Shown: positions 17,436-26,579, counted from the stretch's first letter. The stretch is DNA of 64,000 nt from Flavobacterium subsaxonicum WB 4.1-42 = DSM 21790 (GCF_000422725.1 NZ_AUGP01000018.1:248001-312000); one strand, 5' to 3'. Notes: generated from the sequence alone by a model not told the origin. A program made the numbers and translations.

Positions 17436-19330
17436 TGCTCCAAAACAATTCTGCTAAATATTTTAGATACGATATTAATGCCCTTAGGGCCATCGCAATT
17501 ATTGGGGTGCTATTGTATCATTATAAGGTAGAATTATTTTCAGGGGGCTTTACCGGGGTAGATGTATTTTTTGTTATATCCGGTTATTTAATGAGCCGTG
17601 TTGTTATTGGGCAGATTGATAAGGGTACTTTCTCGTTTAATGAGTATTTTGAGAGGCGGCTGCACAGAATTGTGCCGGCTTTACTTTTTTTAGTAGCAGT
17701 GCTTACTGTAGTCTGTTTCTTTTTTTACCTGCCGGATGATTATAAAGCGAGCCTTAAAAATGCAGCATCCAGCATTTTGTTTTTATCCAATATATTTTAC
17801 TGGTATAATTCTCCATCCTATTTTGATGCTTCGGCAGATACCAATATGTTTCTCCACACATGGTCATTGTCTGTAGAGTGGCAGTTTTATCTGGTATATC
17901 CCTTTGTTTTATTGCTTTTTAATAAAATTTTTAAAAGTAAACGCACTTTTAAAATTGTATTTATAGCGCTCACAATATTTGTGTTTGTTATGTCAGTTAT
18001 AGTTTCTAATTACAATAGCAGCGCATCGTTTTACCTGCTGCCCACCCGCTCTTGGGAGATGCTTTTTGGCGGTATTGCCTTTTTTGCAGAAGGTAAATTA
18101 AGAGGGGCTGTGCTAACAAAAATTATCGCGATAGTAGGTTACTTGCTAATCTTAGCGAGTTTCTTTGCTCTTAAAGAATCACTGCTTTGGCCTGGTTTTT
18201 ATACGCTTATACCCGTTGCGGGTGCATTTTTGGTAATTATAGCTAATTACAATGACTTTAAAATAGTACGAAATAACAGTCTGCAGTTTATAGGTAAAAT
18301 ATCCTACTCGCTTTATTTATGGCATTGGCCTGTGTATGTTGTAGCTCAGTATTATGGCATCGGAACAGGTTTTGCTGCCGTTCTTGGTTATTGTTTGCTG
18401 TCTGTAGTTTTAGGGTATACGTCATACAGGTGTGTGGAAACGTTGCAGTTTTCGGGCAAACGGACTATTGCTACTATTGCAGCAGGATTACTTATCGGAG
18501 TATTCTCTATACAATATTTTAATAGCAACAGAATAATGTATAGCAATAAAACACTTGCTATAGCGGCTAATTCGGGTATAAAGCGAAAGCCTTTTTTTAG
18601 TCAGTACCGTAAAGATACCTGCTTTGTAGAGTCTATGGCATCTTACAAAAAAAATACCTGTCTGTGTTTTGAAGGTGGTAAGAAAAATATATTGCTAATT
18701 GGTGATAGCCATTTAGCGCAGCTATCGCAATCTTTGCGGGAAGAATTTAAAGATGTCAATTTTTTACAGGCAACAGCAACAGGCACATTGCCAACCGTTA
18801 AAAGCTACTACAATAAGAAGAAAAATTTAAGGGTATTAATGGATTATGTTTTTTACGAATTTATCCCAAAAAATGCCGGTAAAATAGATGGGGTTATAAT
18901 TAGCGGTAATTGGGCTGGGCAAAGTGTTGTAGATAAGCAGGCTATTTTGCATGGCCTTAAAGAAACTACAGCCTATTTAAAGCGCTATAAGATTAAGGCA
19001 ATTGTTATTGGCCAGACCGAACGCTACACCGTGCCTTATCCGGTAATTGCAGCCAGGAGTTATGAATACGGGATTGATAACAACCAATTTTATCTTGACG
19101 ATTACGCCATTAGTCTCAACAACTTTCTTAGCCCGAATTTAAAAGGAAGTTATGTTGATTTAATTAATACAAGTAGTTTTCCTGCGCTATCGGCCAAAAA
19201 CCAGACGTACATGCGCGATAAAGATCATCTCACGAAATATGGCGCCGACCTGCTGGTGCAAAAAATAAAACAAGACAGTATAGCTAAAGCTTTTTTTGAG
19301 AATACTAAAAAACCGTTCGAAAAGAAGTAA
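17435..19330 (+). CDS. OafA/YrhL-type acyltransferase with SGNH domain
   Basis: A 631-residue protein with two modules. The N-terminal ~370 residues are the acyltransferase-3 membrane domain (about ten helices) with RYDINALRAIAIIGVLLYHY, FTGVDVFFVISGYLMSR and the R-x10-H region RRLHRIVPALLF. The C-terminal module is a periplasmic SGNH esterase-like domain with ILLIGDSHLAQLS near residue 421 and a late DKDHLTKYGA supplying the Asp-His. Such proteins O-acetylate surface glycans or peptidoglycan. Overlap with the GH25 gene suggests a cell-wall or surface-glycan role, but the substrate cannot be read from the sequence. Confidence 0.9.
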   Translation: MLQNNSAKYFRYDINALRAIAIIGVLLYHYKVELFSGGFTGVDVFFVISGYLMSRVVIGQIDKGTFSFNEYFERRLHRIVPALLFLVAVLTVVCFFFYLPDDYKASLKNAASSILFLSNIFYWYNSPSYFDASADTNMFLHTWSLSVEWQFYLVYPFVLLLFNKIFKSKRTFKIVFIALTIFVFVMSVIVSNYNSSASFYLLPTRSWEMLFGGIAFFAEGKLRGAVLTKIIAIVGYLLILASFFALKESLLWPGFYTLIPVAGAFLVIIANYNDFKIVRNNSLQFIGKISYSLYLWHWPVYVVAQYYGIGTGFAAVLGYCLLSVVLGYTSYRCVETLQFSGKRTIATIAAGLLIGVFSIQYFNSNRIMYSNKTLAIAANSGIKRKPFFSQYRKDTCFVESMASYKKNTCLCFEGGKKNILLIGDSHLAQLSQSLREEFKDVNFLQATATGTLPTVKSYYNKKKNLRVLMDYVFYEFIPKNAGKIDGVIISGNWAGQSVVDKQAILHGLKETTAYLKRYKIKAIVIGQTERYTVPYPVIAARSYEYGIDNNQFYLDDYAISLNNFLSPNLKGSYVDLINTSSFPALSAKNQTYMRDKDHLTKYGADLLVQKIKQDSIAKAFFENTKKPFEKK

Positions 19331-19355
19331 TTATTTTGCTTTTTGAACGGTTTTT
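19308..19355. terminator. Possible terminator between acyltransferase and lptB
   Basis: An 11-bp perfect inverted repeat (19308-19318 and 19345-19355) with A and T tracts at the arms, but a 26-nt loop. It overlaps the end of the acyltransferase gene and ends just before the lptB stop, so it could serve both converging genes. Confidence 0.4.
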
Positions 19356-19362
19356 GGTGTAT

Positions 19363-20157
19363 TTAAAAATTTTCCTGATCTGGTACTGTGGCGTCGGCTT
19401 CTTCGCCTTTTGTTTTGTGGAAGTCGATCTTCTTTTTACGAAGCTCAAAGTTTTGGCCAAGGTATACTTTACGTACCATTTCGTCTTGTACCAACTCTTC
19501 GGGTATACCGGCTTTAAGGATGCCACCTTCAAACATCAGGTAAGTCTTATCTGTAATAGCAAGAGTTTCCTGTACGTTGTGGTCGGTAATTAATATACCA
19601 ATATTCTTATCTTTAAGCTGAGCTACGATACGCTGAATGTCCTCGACCGCAACAGGGTCAACCCCCGCAAAAGGCTCATCCAAAAGAATGAATTTTGGGT
19701 CGGTTGCCAGTGCACGGGCAATTTCGGTACGGCGGCGTTCGCCACCACTCAATAAATCGCCGCGGTTGGTGCGTATGTGGTTTAGAGAGAATTCATCTAT
19801 CAGAGCCTCCATTTTGGCTTCCTGCTCCTTTTTAGAAAGGGTAGTAAGCTGTAGCACACTCATAATATTATCTTCGATGCTTAACTTTCTAAAAACCGAA
19901 GCTTCCTGTGCCAGGTAGCCAATACCGTTTTGGGCACGCTTGTACATGGGGAAGTTGGTAATTTCCATGTCGTCCAGAAAAATCTTGCCGCTGTTGGGCT
20001 TTACAAGCCCCACGATCATGTAAAATGATGTTGTTTTACCTGCGCCATTTGGGCCAAGCAATCCTACAATTTCGCCCTGGTTAACTTCTACCGATATGCC
20101 TTTAACAACACTACGGCCTTTATATGTTTTTATTAAGTTATCTGCCCTTAATTTCAT
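19363..20157 (-). CDS. lptB: LPS export ABC transporter ATP-binding protein LptB
   Basis: A 264-residue ABC ATPase with Walker A GPNGAGKTT (about residues 35-43), signature LSGGERRRTEIARAL, Walker B KFILLDEPFAGVDP and the switch His in LITDHNVQETL. The RRTE signature variant and the IQRIVAQLKDK context are diagnostic of LptB. It powers extraction of lipopolysaccharide from the inner membrane with LptFGC. It carries a C-terminal extension of about 20 residues rich in charged residues compared with E. coli LptB. It is the last gene of the kpsF-tatC-lptB minus-strand operon. Confidence 0.93.
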   Translation of the reverse strand: MKLRADNLIKTYKGRSVVKGISVEVNQGEIVGLLGPNGAGKTTSFYMIVGLVKPNSGKIFLDDMEITNFPMYKRAQNGIGYLAQEASVFRKLSIEDNIMSVLQLTTLSKKEQEAKMEALIDEFSLNHIRTNRGDLLSGGERRRTEIARALATDPKFILLDEPFAGVDPVAVEDIQRIVAQLKDKNIGILITDHNVQETLAITDKTYLMFEGGILKAGIPEELVQDEMVRKVYLGQNFELRKKKIDFHKTKGEEADATVPDQENF

Positions 20158-20167
20158 TGAGAGTATA

Positions 20168-20530
20168 TTAAATAGTTTCGCCGGCGGCTTTTTCTTCCAG
20201 TGCTTCCCAAAATTCGTAAGCGCGGCGTAAATGCGGTATTACAATGGTACCGCCCACAAGGGTAGCAATACCCAGGGCTTCCATAACTTCATCTTTAGTA
20301 AGGCCTTCTTTGTGGCTGGTTTCTAAATGATACTTAACACAATCATCGCAACGCAATACTGCCGATGCCACAAGGCCCAGCAATTCTTTGGTTTTAACAT
20401 CCAGCGCACCTGCCATGTATGCATTAGTATCCAGGTTAAAAATGCGTTTAACAATCTTGTTATTATCGGCCAAAAGCTTATCGTTCATCTTTTGGCGGTA
20501 GTCGTTAAAATCCTGTACTAAATCAGCCAT
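20168..20530 (-). CDS. Carboxymuconolactone decarboxylase-family protein (AhpD-like)
   Basis: A 120-residue all-helical protein with the AhpD-type redox motif C-x2-C-x3-H (CDDCVKYH; Cys61, Cys64, His68), preceded by KTKELLGLVASAVLRC. Proteins of this group are peroxidase partners or disulphide reductases; the true substrate is unknown. I start at ATG 20530, which overlaps tatC by 8 bp; a TTG at 20542 would extend it by four residues. It lies between tatC and lptB in one operon, an order often seen in Flavobacteriia. Confidence 0.85.
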   Translation of the reverse strand: MADLVQDFNDYRQKMNDKLLADNNKIVKRIFNLDTNAYMAGALDVKTKELLGLVASAVLRCDDCVKYHLETSHKEGLTKDEVMEALGIATLVGGTIVIPHLRRAYEFWEALEEKAAGETI

Positions 20531-21350
20531 TGGTTTCTTCAATTTTAGGTGTTTTGTTCATTCGGCCTGCAATAAGTATGCTTACTTCATAAAGTATAAC
20601 CAGTGGTATTGTAACAATCATCTGGCTAACAACATCGGGTGGTGTAACTATTGCGGCAATAATTAATATTATTACAAACGCATACTTGCGGTACTTTCTC
20701 AAAAACCCTGCCGTTACAAGGCCTAACTTAGCCAGGAAGAAAATAATAATAGGCATTTCGAACACCAGTCCGCACGATATAACCGTGGTTTTAATAAGGC
20801 TAAGGTACGAGTCTAAGTCAATATTATTTTCTACAACATCGCTAATTTTATAATTGCCGAGAAAGTTTAGCGATAGCGGCATAATTAAGTAGTAGCCAAA
20901 CAGCACCCCTAAAAAGAATAATATTGAAGTACTTACTATAAAGCCTACAGCGTGTTTGCGCTCTGTGTCGTACAATGCAGGGCGTATAAACTTCCATACC
21001 TGGAATAATATAAAAGGGAAAGCTAATATAAGGCCTGCGGTTATCGAGGTCCATATATCGGTACTAAACTGGCCGTCCATAGTACGGCTCTGGATGCTGA
21101 AAGGAAGCTCTGTAACGCAAAAACTTTTATCAAGGTCGTACTTATTAGCCAGGTCGCAAAAAAAGCGGTAGGTAATAAAATCGGCCCTTTTTGGGGCAAA
21201 TATTATATTATTAAAAATATACTCGCTAAAGGCAAAGGCAACACAGGCGCCAATTAATATTGCAATTGTACTGCGAACAAGCAGCCATCTAAGTTCTTCA
21301 AGATGATCCAGGAACGACATTTCGCCGCCCACATTTTTGTTTTTTGCCAT
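20523..21350 (-). CDS. tatC: Sec-independent protein translocase TatC
   Basis: A 275-residue polytopic protein with six membrane helices and the conserved N-terminal motif EMSFLDHLEELRWLL. A Bacteroidota-typical insert between helices 1 and 2 contains the RFFCDLANKYDLDKSFCVTE segment, and the central PFILFQVWKFIRPALYDTERK is the classic TatC family stretch. It recognises twin-arginine signal peptides and forms the core of the Tat translocase. The start ATG is 11 bp downstream of the unknown 181-aa gene. No tatA/B gene was seen in this window. Confidence 0.94.
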   Translation of the reverse strand: MAKNKNVGGEMSFLDHLEELRWLLVRSTIAILIGACVAFAFSEYIFNNIIFAPKRADFITYRFFCDLANKYDLDKSFCVTELPFSIQSRTMDGQFSTDIWTSITAGLILAFPFILFQVWKFIRPALYDTERKHAVGFIVSTSILFFLGVLFGYYLIMPLSLNFLGNYKISDVVENNIDLDSYLSLIKTTVISCGLVFEMPIIIFFLAKLGLVTAGFLRKYRKYAFVIILIIAAIVTPPDVVSQMIVTIPLVILYEVSILIAGRMNKTPKIEETNG

Positions 21351-21361
21351 TAATAAAATAT

Positions 21362-21907
21362 TTATTTAACTCTATACATTTCTTCAGGAGTACTTACATA
21401 ATGACAAGAATTCTCAGGGTCATTATCTACTAAGCGCCAAAATTCGCAATAAGAATCATAAGATTCATCTGCAAAAGCTTCAAAATTCATTTTATTAGTA
21501 AAAGATATTTTAAAGCCTCCATAAGTATCAACTTTAGCGTCATTTATAACAAGATCGTTATCTGCTATTAACTTCTTAAGATTTACGTCGCGTTTATTTC
21601 CATCTATTTTATCCCATACAAAATCAGGCTCATATTCTGTTGACGTGGCTGAATTATAAACATCTGACCATCCAATTAAAATCTTTTTTTCATCAGTAAT
21701 ACGCCAGGCACATTGTATGTGAAGTGCATATTTGTCGTCATCACCTATTACTGCCGAACCTTCATCTTTATTCGTGTTGACTTTAATGCATTCCATATTT
21801 CCTGTCCTTGTTGTGCTTGTTATACTTAAGCCTACAAGTTTAGATAGTATATCGTTAAAAGTATCAACCGTAAGTATTTCTATGTTCTCTTCGTTATCTT
21901 CAGCCAT
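21362..21907 (-). CDS. Unknown 181-aa acidic protein inserted between kpsF and tatC
   Basis: A soluble, acidic protein with no signal peptide or membrane helix. Recognisable points are a central YALHIQCAWRIT segment (about residue 62), aromatic-rich ends (YDSYCEFWRLV), and many Asp/Asn. The YALH.QC.WR pattern recalls uncharacterised bacterial families of similar size, but I cannot name one with confidence. Its ATG overlaps the kpsF stop by one base (TAATG) and tatC starts 11 bp later, so it is cotranscribed with essential envelope genes. It is more AT-rich than its neighbours. An immunity-type or cargo protein is possible but unproven. Confidence 0.7.
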   Translation of the reverse strand: MAEDNEENIEILTVDTFNDILSKLVGLSITSTTRTGNMECIKVNTNKDEGSAVIGDDDKYALHIQCAWRITDEKKILIGWSDVYNSATSTEYEPDFVWDKIDGNKRDVNLKKLIADNDLVINDAKVDTYGGFKISFTNKMNFEAFADESYDSYCEFWRLVDNDPENSCHYVSTPEEMYRVK

Positions 21908-22872
21908 TATACTATTCCTTCTTTTAAAATATCGTGCAGGTGCAATATGCCCTTATATTCGCCGTCGTCTGCCACTACAAGCTGTGTAATGGCGTAATTT
22001 TCCATGGTATTTAAAGCTTCAGATACCATGCTTGCTGTTGTAATTGTTTTGGGGTTGCGCGTCATTACATCGGCAGCGGTAACCCCGGCAATATTATCGC
22101 GGTCGTTAAGCATTCGCCTAATATCGCCATCGGTAATAATACCTGTAACCTTATTGTTTTCAACCACTGCAGTAACCCCAAGCCTTTTTTCAGAGATCTC
22201 TACAATAGCTGTTTTAATGCTTGAGTCTGGTGCTACCATTGGTTTGTGCGTGCCATCTAACATATCGCCAACACGCAGCAAAAGTTTCTTGCCCAATGCA
22301 CCACCGGGATGGTACTTAGCAAAATCTTCGCTGGTAAAGTTACGCATTTCCATAAGGCAAACCGCCAGTGCATCGCCTAAAACCAATTGTGCTGTTGTAC
22401 TGTTGGTAGGGGCAAGGTTTAAAGGGTCGGCCTCCTGACTAACATACGCATGAAGTACAAAATCGGATTGTTTTCCTAAAAACGAATTTTTATTTGCCGT
22501 TATGCCAATAAGTGCATTGCCAAAACGTTTAAGTAAAGGTACCAGTATTTTAATTTCGGGGCTGTTGCCGCTTTTAGAAAGGCAAATGGCAACATCATCG
22601 GGCTGCAGCATGCCAAGATCGCCATGTATGGCTTCGGCGGCGTGCAAAAATACCGATGGGGTGCCGGTAGAATTAAGGGTAGCAACAATTTTAGCAGCAA
22701 TTAGGGCGCTTTTGCCAATGCCGGTAATAACAAGGCGGCCTTTAGCGTTGTATATTGTTTGTACAGACTTTGCAAAATCCTCGTCCAGGTACTGCGTTAG
22801 TGCGGCAATGCTCTCACTTTCAGAAAGTATGGTTTTTCTGGCAGAGGCCAGTATTGCTTCGTTGTTTATCAA
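21907..22872 (-). CDS. kdsD: D-arabinose-5-phosphate isomerase (KpsF/GutQ/KdsD family)
   Basis: A 321-residue protein with an N-terminal SIS domain (RLVITGIGKSALIAAKIVATLNS..., ISLSKSGNS-like CLSKSGNSPEIK) and two C-terminal CBS domains (from about residue 200). It interconverts ribulose-5-P and arabinose-5-P, the first step of KDO synthesis for LPS. That role fits the operon partner LptB. It is the first gene of the operon and is divergent from recQ. The metal-ligand His in HAAEAIHGDLGML is present. The gene symbol follows the LPS context; KpsF would be the capsule-linked name. Confidence 0.9.
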   Translation of the reverse strand: MINNEAILASARKTILSESESIAALTQYLDEDFAKSVQTIYNAKGRLVITGIGKSALIAAKIVATLNSTGTPSVFLHAAEAIHGDLGMLQPDDVAICLSKSGNSPEIKILVPLLKRFGNALIGITANKNSFLGKQSDFVLHAYVSQEADPLNLAPTNSTTAQLVLGDALAVCLMEMRNFTSEDFAKYHPGGALGKKLLLRVGDMLDGTHKPMVAPDSSIKTAIVEISEKRLGVTAVVENNKVTGIITDGDIRRMLNDRDNIAGVTAADVMTRNPKTITTASMVSEALNTMENYAITQLVVADDGEYKGILHLHDILKEGIV

Positions 22873-22930
22873 ACTTGCTAAATGTTTAAAAAGTTGCGGG
22901 ATTAAAAGATTTTTGTATCTTTATGTTCTG

Positions 22931-22938
22931 CAAATTTA
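22931..22938 (-). promoter_or_regulatory. -7 promoter element of the kdsD-tatC-lptB operon
   Basis: On the minus strand this reads TAAATTTG, an exact TAnnTTTG match, about 58 bp before ATG 22872. It lies in the 89-bp divergent gap with recQ; no clear -33 TTG was found. Confidence 0.5.
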
Positions 22939-22961
22939 TGTAAATTACTATAATTGATATA

Positions 22962-25157
22962 ATGAAATCGACCGAAATTGACTTACATAAAGAGTTAAAA
23001 AAATATTTTGGTTTTAACAAATTTAAGGGCCTGCAGGAAGGTGTTGTACGCAGTATCATCTCAGGCAATAACACATTTGTAATAATGCCTACCGGTGGTG
23101 GCAAGTCGCTGTGTTATCAGCTGCCCGCACTGGTGCTCGAAGGGACTGCCATTGTGGTATCCCCCCTTATTGCGCTTATGAAAAACCAGGTAGATGCTAT
23201 ACGCTCCCTGTCTTCAGAAGCCGGCATAGCCCACGTATTAAACTCATCGCTTACCAAAACAGAGATAAACCAGGTTAAGAAAGATATTACGTCTGGCCTT
23301 ACCAAACTGCTGTATGTGGCACCGGAGTCGCTTACTAAAGAAGAATACACTGCTTTTTTAAAGGGCGTGCCAATTTCTTTTGTGGCGATAGACGAAGCGC
23401 ACTGTATATCAGAATGGGGACACGATTTCCGACCGGAATACCGTAACCTGCGTTCTATCATCCGTAACTTGGGCGATGTACCGGTTATTGGCCTTACCGC
23501 CACCGCTACGCCAAAGGTTCAGGAAGATATACTTAAAAACCTGGACATGACCGATGCCAACACTTTTAAGGCATCGTTTAACAGGCCTAACCTGTATTAT
23601 GAAATTCGCCCGAAGACTAAAAATGTAGAGGGAGACATAATTAGGTTTATACGCCTGCACAAAGGCAAAAGCGGGGTTATATACTGCCTTAGCCGTAAAA
23701 AAGTAGAAGAAATAGCCCAGGTGCTGCAGGTAAATGGCATTAGTGCCGTACCCTACCATGCAGGGCTTGACGCCAAAACGCGTGCCCGCCACCAGGATAT
23801 GTTCCTTATGGAAGATGTAGATGTGGTTGTGGCTACCATTGCATTTGGTATGGGTATAGATAAGCCCGATGTTAGGTTTGTAATTCACCATGATATTCCA
23901 AAATCGTTAGAAAGCTATTACCAGGAAACAGGCCGCGCAGGCCGCGATGGGGGCGAAGGCCACTGCCTTGCCTATTATGCTTATAAGGATATTGAGAAAC
24001 TGGAGAAATTTATGAGCGGCAAACCCGTTGCCGAACAGGAAATTGGTTTTGCATTATTGCAGGAGGTTGTGGCGTATGCCGAAACATCGATGTCGCGCCG
24101 TAAATTCTTACTCCATTATTTTGGGGAGGAGTTTGACGCCGAAAATGGTGAAGGTGCCGAGATGGATGATAACATACGTAACCCTAAAAAGAAAAAAGAA
24201 GCTAAAGACCAGGTGGTTACCCTGCTTGAAATAGTTAGGGATACCAAGATGCTGTATAAGAGTAAAGAAATTGTTTACACACTTACCGGCAAGGTTAATG
24301 CCGTTATAAAAGCGCATAGAACTGATGCCCAGCCATTTTTTGGCATTGGTAAAGATTTTGACGAGAAGTTTTGGATGGCTCTTATAAGGCAGGTACTTGT
24401 AGTAGACTTTTTATCTAAAGATATTGAGACCTATGGTGTTATTAAGCTTACCAAAAAAGGAGAGGAGTTTATAAAGAACCCGCACTCTTTTATGATGAGC
24501 GAAGACCATGACTATAATGATAGCGAAGAAGAAGCTGTAGCAACCGCTGCCAAAGCAACCGGCGTAGCCGATGAGGCGCTTGCCGCCATGCTTAAAGACC
24601 TGCGTAAAAAAGTAGCCAAAAAACTTAGCGTGCCGCCATTTGTGGTGTTTCAGGACCCATCGTTGGAAGATATGGCACTTAAATATCCTGTTTCCATAGA
24701 GGAGTTAAGCGGTATACACGGCGTAGGCGAAGGTAAAGCCAAGAAATATGGTAAAGACTTTGTAGAGCTTATTACCCGCTATGTAGAAGATAACGATATT
24801 ATGCGTCCGGACGATCTTGTGGTTAAAACCACTGGAGCTAATTCGGCACTTAAATTATATATTATTCAGAATATCGACAGGAAACTGTCTTTAAACGATA
24901 TTGCAAAAGCTAAAGGCCTGGCTATGGATGCCCTGCTTAAAGAAATGGAGCAAATTGTTTACAGCGGTACCAAACTTAACATTAAGTATTGGGTAGATGA
25001 TATTTTGGATGATGAGCAACAAGAAGAAATTCATGACTACTACATGGAAAGTGAAACCGATAGCATTAATGACGCCCTTAAAGAATTTGATGGCGATTAT
25101 GATACCGAAGAGCTCAGGTTAATGCGCATTAAGTTTATTAGCGAAGTAGCGAATTAG
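22962..25157 (+). CDS. recQ: ATP-dependent DNA helicase RecQ
   Basis: A 731-residue superfamily 2 helicase. Motif I is PTGGGKSLCYQLPA (about residues 44-57), motif II is DEAHCISEWGHDFRPEY, motif III is LTATATP, and the ETGRAGRDG motif VI is near residue 325. An RQC-type winged helix follows, then an HRDC domain (DLRKKVAKKLSVPPFVVFQD, about residue 545) and a further C-terminal helical region. It unwinds forks and recombination intermediates. In the RQC zinc-binding region I see none of the four Cys of E. coli RecQ, a variation found in some Bacteroidota homologues. It has its own divergent promoter region. Confidence 0.93.
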   Translation: MKSTEIDLHKELKKYFGFNKFKGLQEGVVRSIISGNNTFVIMPTGGGKSLCYQLPALVLEGTAIVVSPLIALMKNQVDAIRSLSSEAGIAHVLNSSLTKTEINQVKKDITSGLTKLLYVAPESLTKEEYTAFLKGVPISFVAIDEAHCISEWGHDFRPEYRNLRSIIRNLGDVPVIGLTATATPKVQEDILKNLDMTDANTFKASFNRPNLYYEIRPKTKNVEGDIIRFIRLHKGKSGVIYCLSRKKVEEIAQVLQVNGISAVPYHAGLDAKTRARHQDMFLMEDVDVVVATIAFGMGIDKPDVRFVIHHDIPKSLESYYQETGRAGRDGGEGHCLAYYAYKDIEKLEKFMSGKPVAEQEIGFALLQEVVAYAETSMSRRKFLLHYFGEEFDAENGEGAEMDDNIRNPKKKKEAKDQVVTLLEIVRDTKMLYKSKEIVYTLTGKVNAVIKAHRTDAQPFFGIGKDFDEKFWMALIRQVLVVDFLSKDIETYGVIKLTKKGEEFIKNPHSFMMSEDHDYNDSEEEAVATAAKATGVADEALAAMLKDLRKKVAKKLSVPPFVVFQDPSLEDMALKYPVSIEELSGIHGVGEGKAKKYGKDFVELITRYVEDNDIMRPDDLVVKTTGANSALKLYIIQNIDRKLSLNDIAKAKGLAMDALLKEMEQIVYSGTKLNIKYWVDDILDDEQQEEIHDYYMESETDSINDALKEFDGDYDTEELRLMRIKFISEVAN

Positions 25158-25187
25158 TTGTTGGTTAACGGTTAACAGTTGTCAGAA

Positions 25188-25224
25188 AAAAAAGCAGCGA
25201 TGGTAGTACCATCGCTGCTTTTTT
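25188..25224. terminator. Strong bidirectional terminator after recQ
   Basis: Near-perfect palindrome with 18-bp arms (25188-25205 and 25207-25224), A-rich on the left and T-rich on the right. It separates recQ from the convergent lipoprotein gene. Confidence 0.88.
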
Positions 25225-25241
25225 GTTTAGATGCACTCTGA

Positions 25242-26057
25242 TTAATATTTTGCTGCATCGACACCCTTATTGTAGCTAATATAAAATTTATCTGCCGATA
25301 TGTAATTTGATGCATTAACACTTTTACTTTCTCCACATTCTTTACTACGTTGTACAGAAAAGAATTCGCTGCTTGGGTGGTTAGAAATTTCTGAAATATA
25401 AAATTCGTTTTGAAACTTTACAGTATTACCGGCACCTACATTGTAAGATATACGGTTGCTAAAAACAAGTGGACTATCGTCTTTGGTATAATTTACCGGA
25501 CTAACCTGTTTTTTTGATGGATATTTAAGCAGGTTGCAGTTTTTTATCCTCAGCTCATTTATTGAAAATTCTGAAATTATTTTAGATGTTTTTGCTGGCA
25601 CGCACACAGTTTTACTCTCGGTTACAGCAATTGAAGATCCGGATGAATGTACAATACCCTTTTGTAATGACTGCATACCGAAAAGCGGCACAAAAAGCCC
25701 ATTTAATTGTACTGCTGCAGTTGTTTTTTTATCGATAGATAAACTTTGTTCGTTACTGGTAGTATAAATACGGTTTTTAAAATAGTCATAGGCAAAATCG
25801 TTTAGTACAAAATAACTGTCAGAAAGGTTAATTGTAATGTTTTCATTTGTTTTGTTGTAAAAAATAAACCCTGCATTTCCGGCCTCGCTCCAGAAGTTAT
25901 AGGTAACCTTACAACTTTCATCTTCATAAATAAGATCTCCCTGTTGATTGGATTTATTGACCGGAGTGGCTTTGTACAGCTGATAATATACTGTTGTAGA
26001 GCAAGATGTTGTTGTTAAAGCTATAATAGCGATAAGGAGAAAAAGTCGAAATTTCAT
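25242..26057 (-). CDS. Lipoprotein of unknown function
   Basis: A 271-residue protein with a clear lipoprotein signal: MKFRLFLLIAIIALTTTSC, Cys19 being the lipid-modified residue. The mature part is beta-rich with tracts such as VTYNFWSEAGNAGFIFYNKTNENITINL, which resembles immunoglobulin-like or pilus-assembly folds, and later KIISEFSINELRIKNC. I do not recognise the family. The gene is single and AT-rich. An 18-bp palindrome (26114-26131) lies 57 bp before the start and is almost the same as one upstream of another lipoprotein gene (32,328-32,888), suggesting shared control. Confidence 0.7.
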   Translation of the reverse strand: MKFRLFLLIAIIALTTTSCSTTVYYQLYKATPVNKSNQQGDLIYEDESCKVTYNFWSEAGNAGFIFYNKTNENITINLSDSYFVLNDFAYDYFKNRIYTTSNEQSLSIDKKTTAAVQLNGLFVPLFGMQSLQKGIVHSSGSSIAVTESKTVCVPAKTSKIISEFSINELRIKNCNLLKYPSKKQVSPVNYTKDDSPLVFSNRISYNVGAGNTVKFQNEFYISEISNHPSSEFFSVQRSKECGESKSVNASNYISADKFYISYNKGVDAAKY

Positions 26058-26113
26058 TTTGATATTTTTGAAGGTTAATTGTTAAATTTAAGTTTTTTTT
26101 AACACATTAACCT

Positions 26114-26131
26114 ATACCCATTAATGGGTAT
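26114..26131. promoter_or_regulatory. Candidate operator palindrome upstream of lipoprotein gene
   Basis: A perfect 18-bp palindrome, ATACCCATT/AATGGGTAT, ends 57 bp before ATG 26057. The same motif with two changed positions is at 32943-32960, 55 bp before another lipoprotein gene. The site size fits a dimeric helix-turn-helix regulator; the regulator is unknown. Confidence 0.5.
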
Positions 26132-26245
26132 TTTTTGGGATAAAACACCTACTAAAATCCCTTTAAAACTTCAATTAATTGACCGTTGTTAAGGTTCGCT
26201 ATAATTTGATGAAGCTGCCAATAACTAATAACTTACAACTATCAA

Positions 26246-26482
26246 CTACCCCTCATAAAGCTCCCCACGGTGCGGTTTAAGGGCATCGCGTACTGCTACC
26301 ATGTGCTCATCGGTTACAACCATAAAGGCAATGGCATGCATGTCATTTAAAATGGTAAACCCTGTAATGTTAAGTGGTAGTTTTTCTATGGTTATAAATT
26401 CTTTTAAATGAATTTCGTGATGTTCGGCGGTTTTAGCAGCAGCAGGGCCTCTAAAATCCCATATAAGTTTTATTTTTCTCAT
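26246..26482 (-). CDS. Small conserved protein of unknown function
   Basis: A 78-residue soluble protein starting MRKIKLIWDFRGPAAAKTAE, with a His-rich middle (EHHEIHLKEF) and ending KPHRGELYEG. Proteins with this layout are widespread as hypotheticals in Bacteroidota; no function is known to me. I use ATG 26482 rather than the in-frame TTG at 26494. It lies alone, divergent from the beta-helix protein gene. Confidence 0.7.
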   Translation of the reverse strand: MRKIKLIWDFRGPAAAKTAEHHEIHLKEFITIEKLPLNITGFTILNDMHAIAFMVVTDEHMVAVRDALKPHRGELYEG

Positions 26483-26507
26483 TGTAATGCGCAAAGTTTC
26501 AGGTTGG

Positions 26508-26515
26508 CAAAGTTA
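26508..26515 (-). promoter_or_regulatory. -7 promoter element for the 78-aa gene
   Basis: TAACTTTG on the minus strand, 25 bp before ATG 26482. A second near-match (AAACTTTG) overlaps the upstream in-frame TTG. Confidence 0.45.
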
Positions 26516-26552
26516 CAAAGTTTGATGCCTGCTTAAATACAGAATAAATATG

Positions 26553-26560
26553 TATTTTTG
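26553..26560 (+). promoter_or_regulatory. -7 promoter element for the beta-helix gene
   Basis: TATTTTTG, exact to TAnnTTTG, 19 bp before ATG 26580, implying a very short leader. The nearest upstream TTG is 28 bp away, longer than the usual spacer. Confidence 0.45.
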
Positions 26561-26579
26561 GAATTACACACCATAGTAA

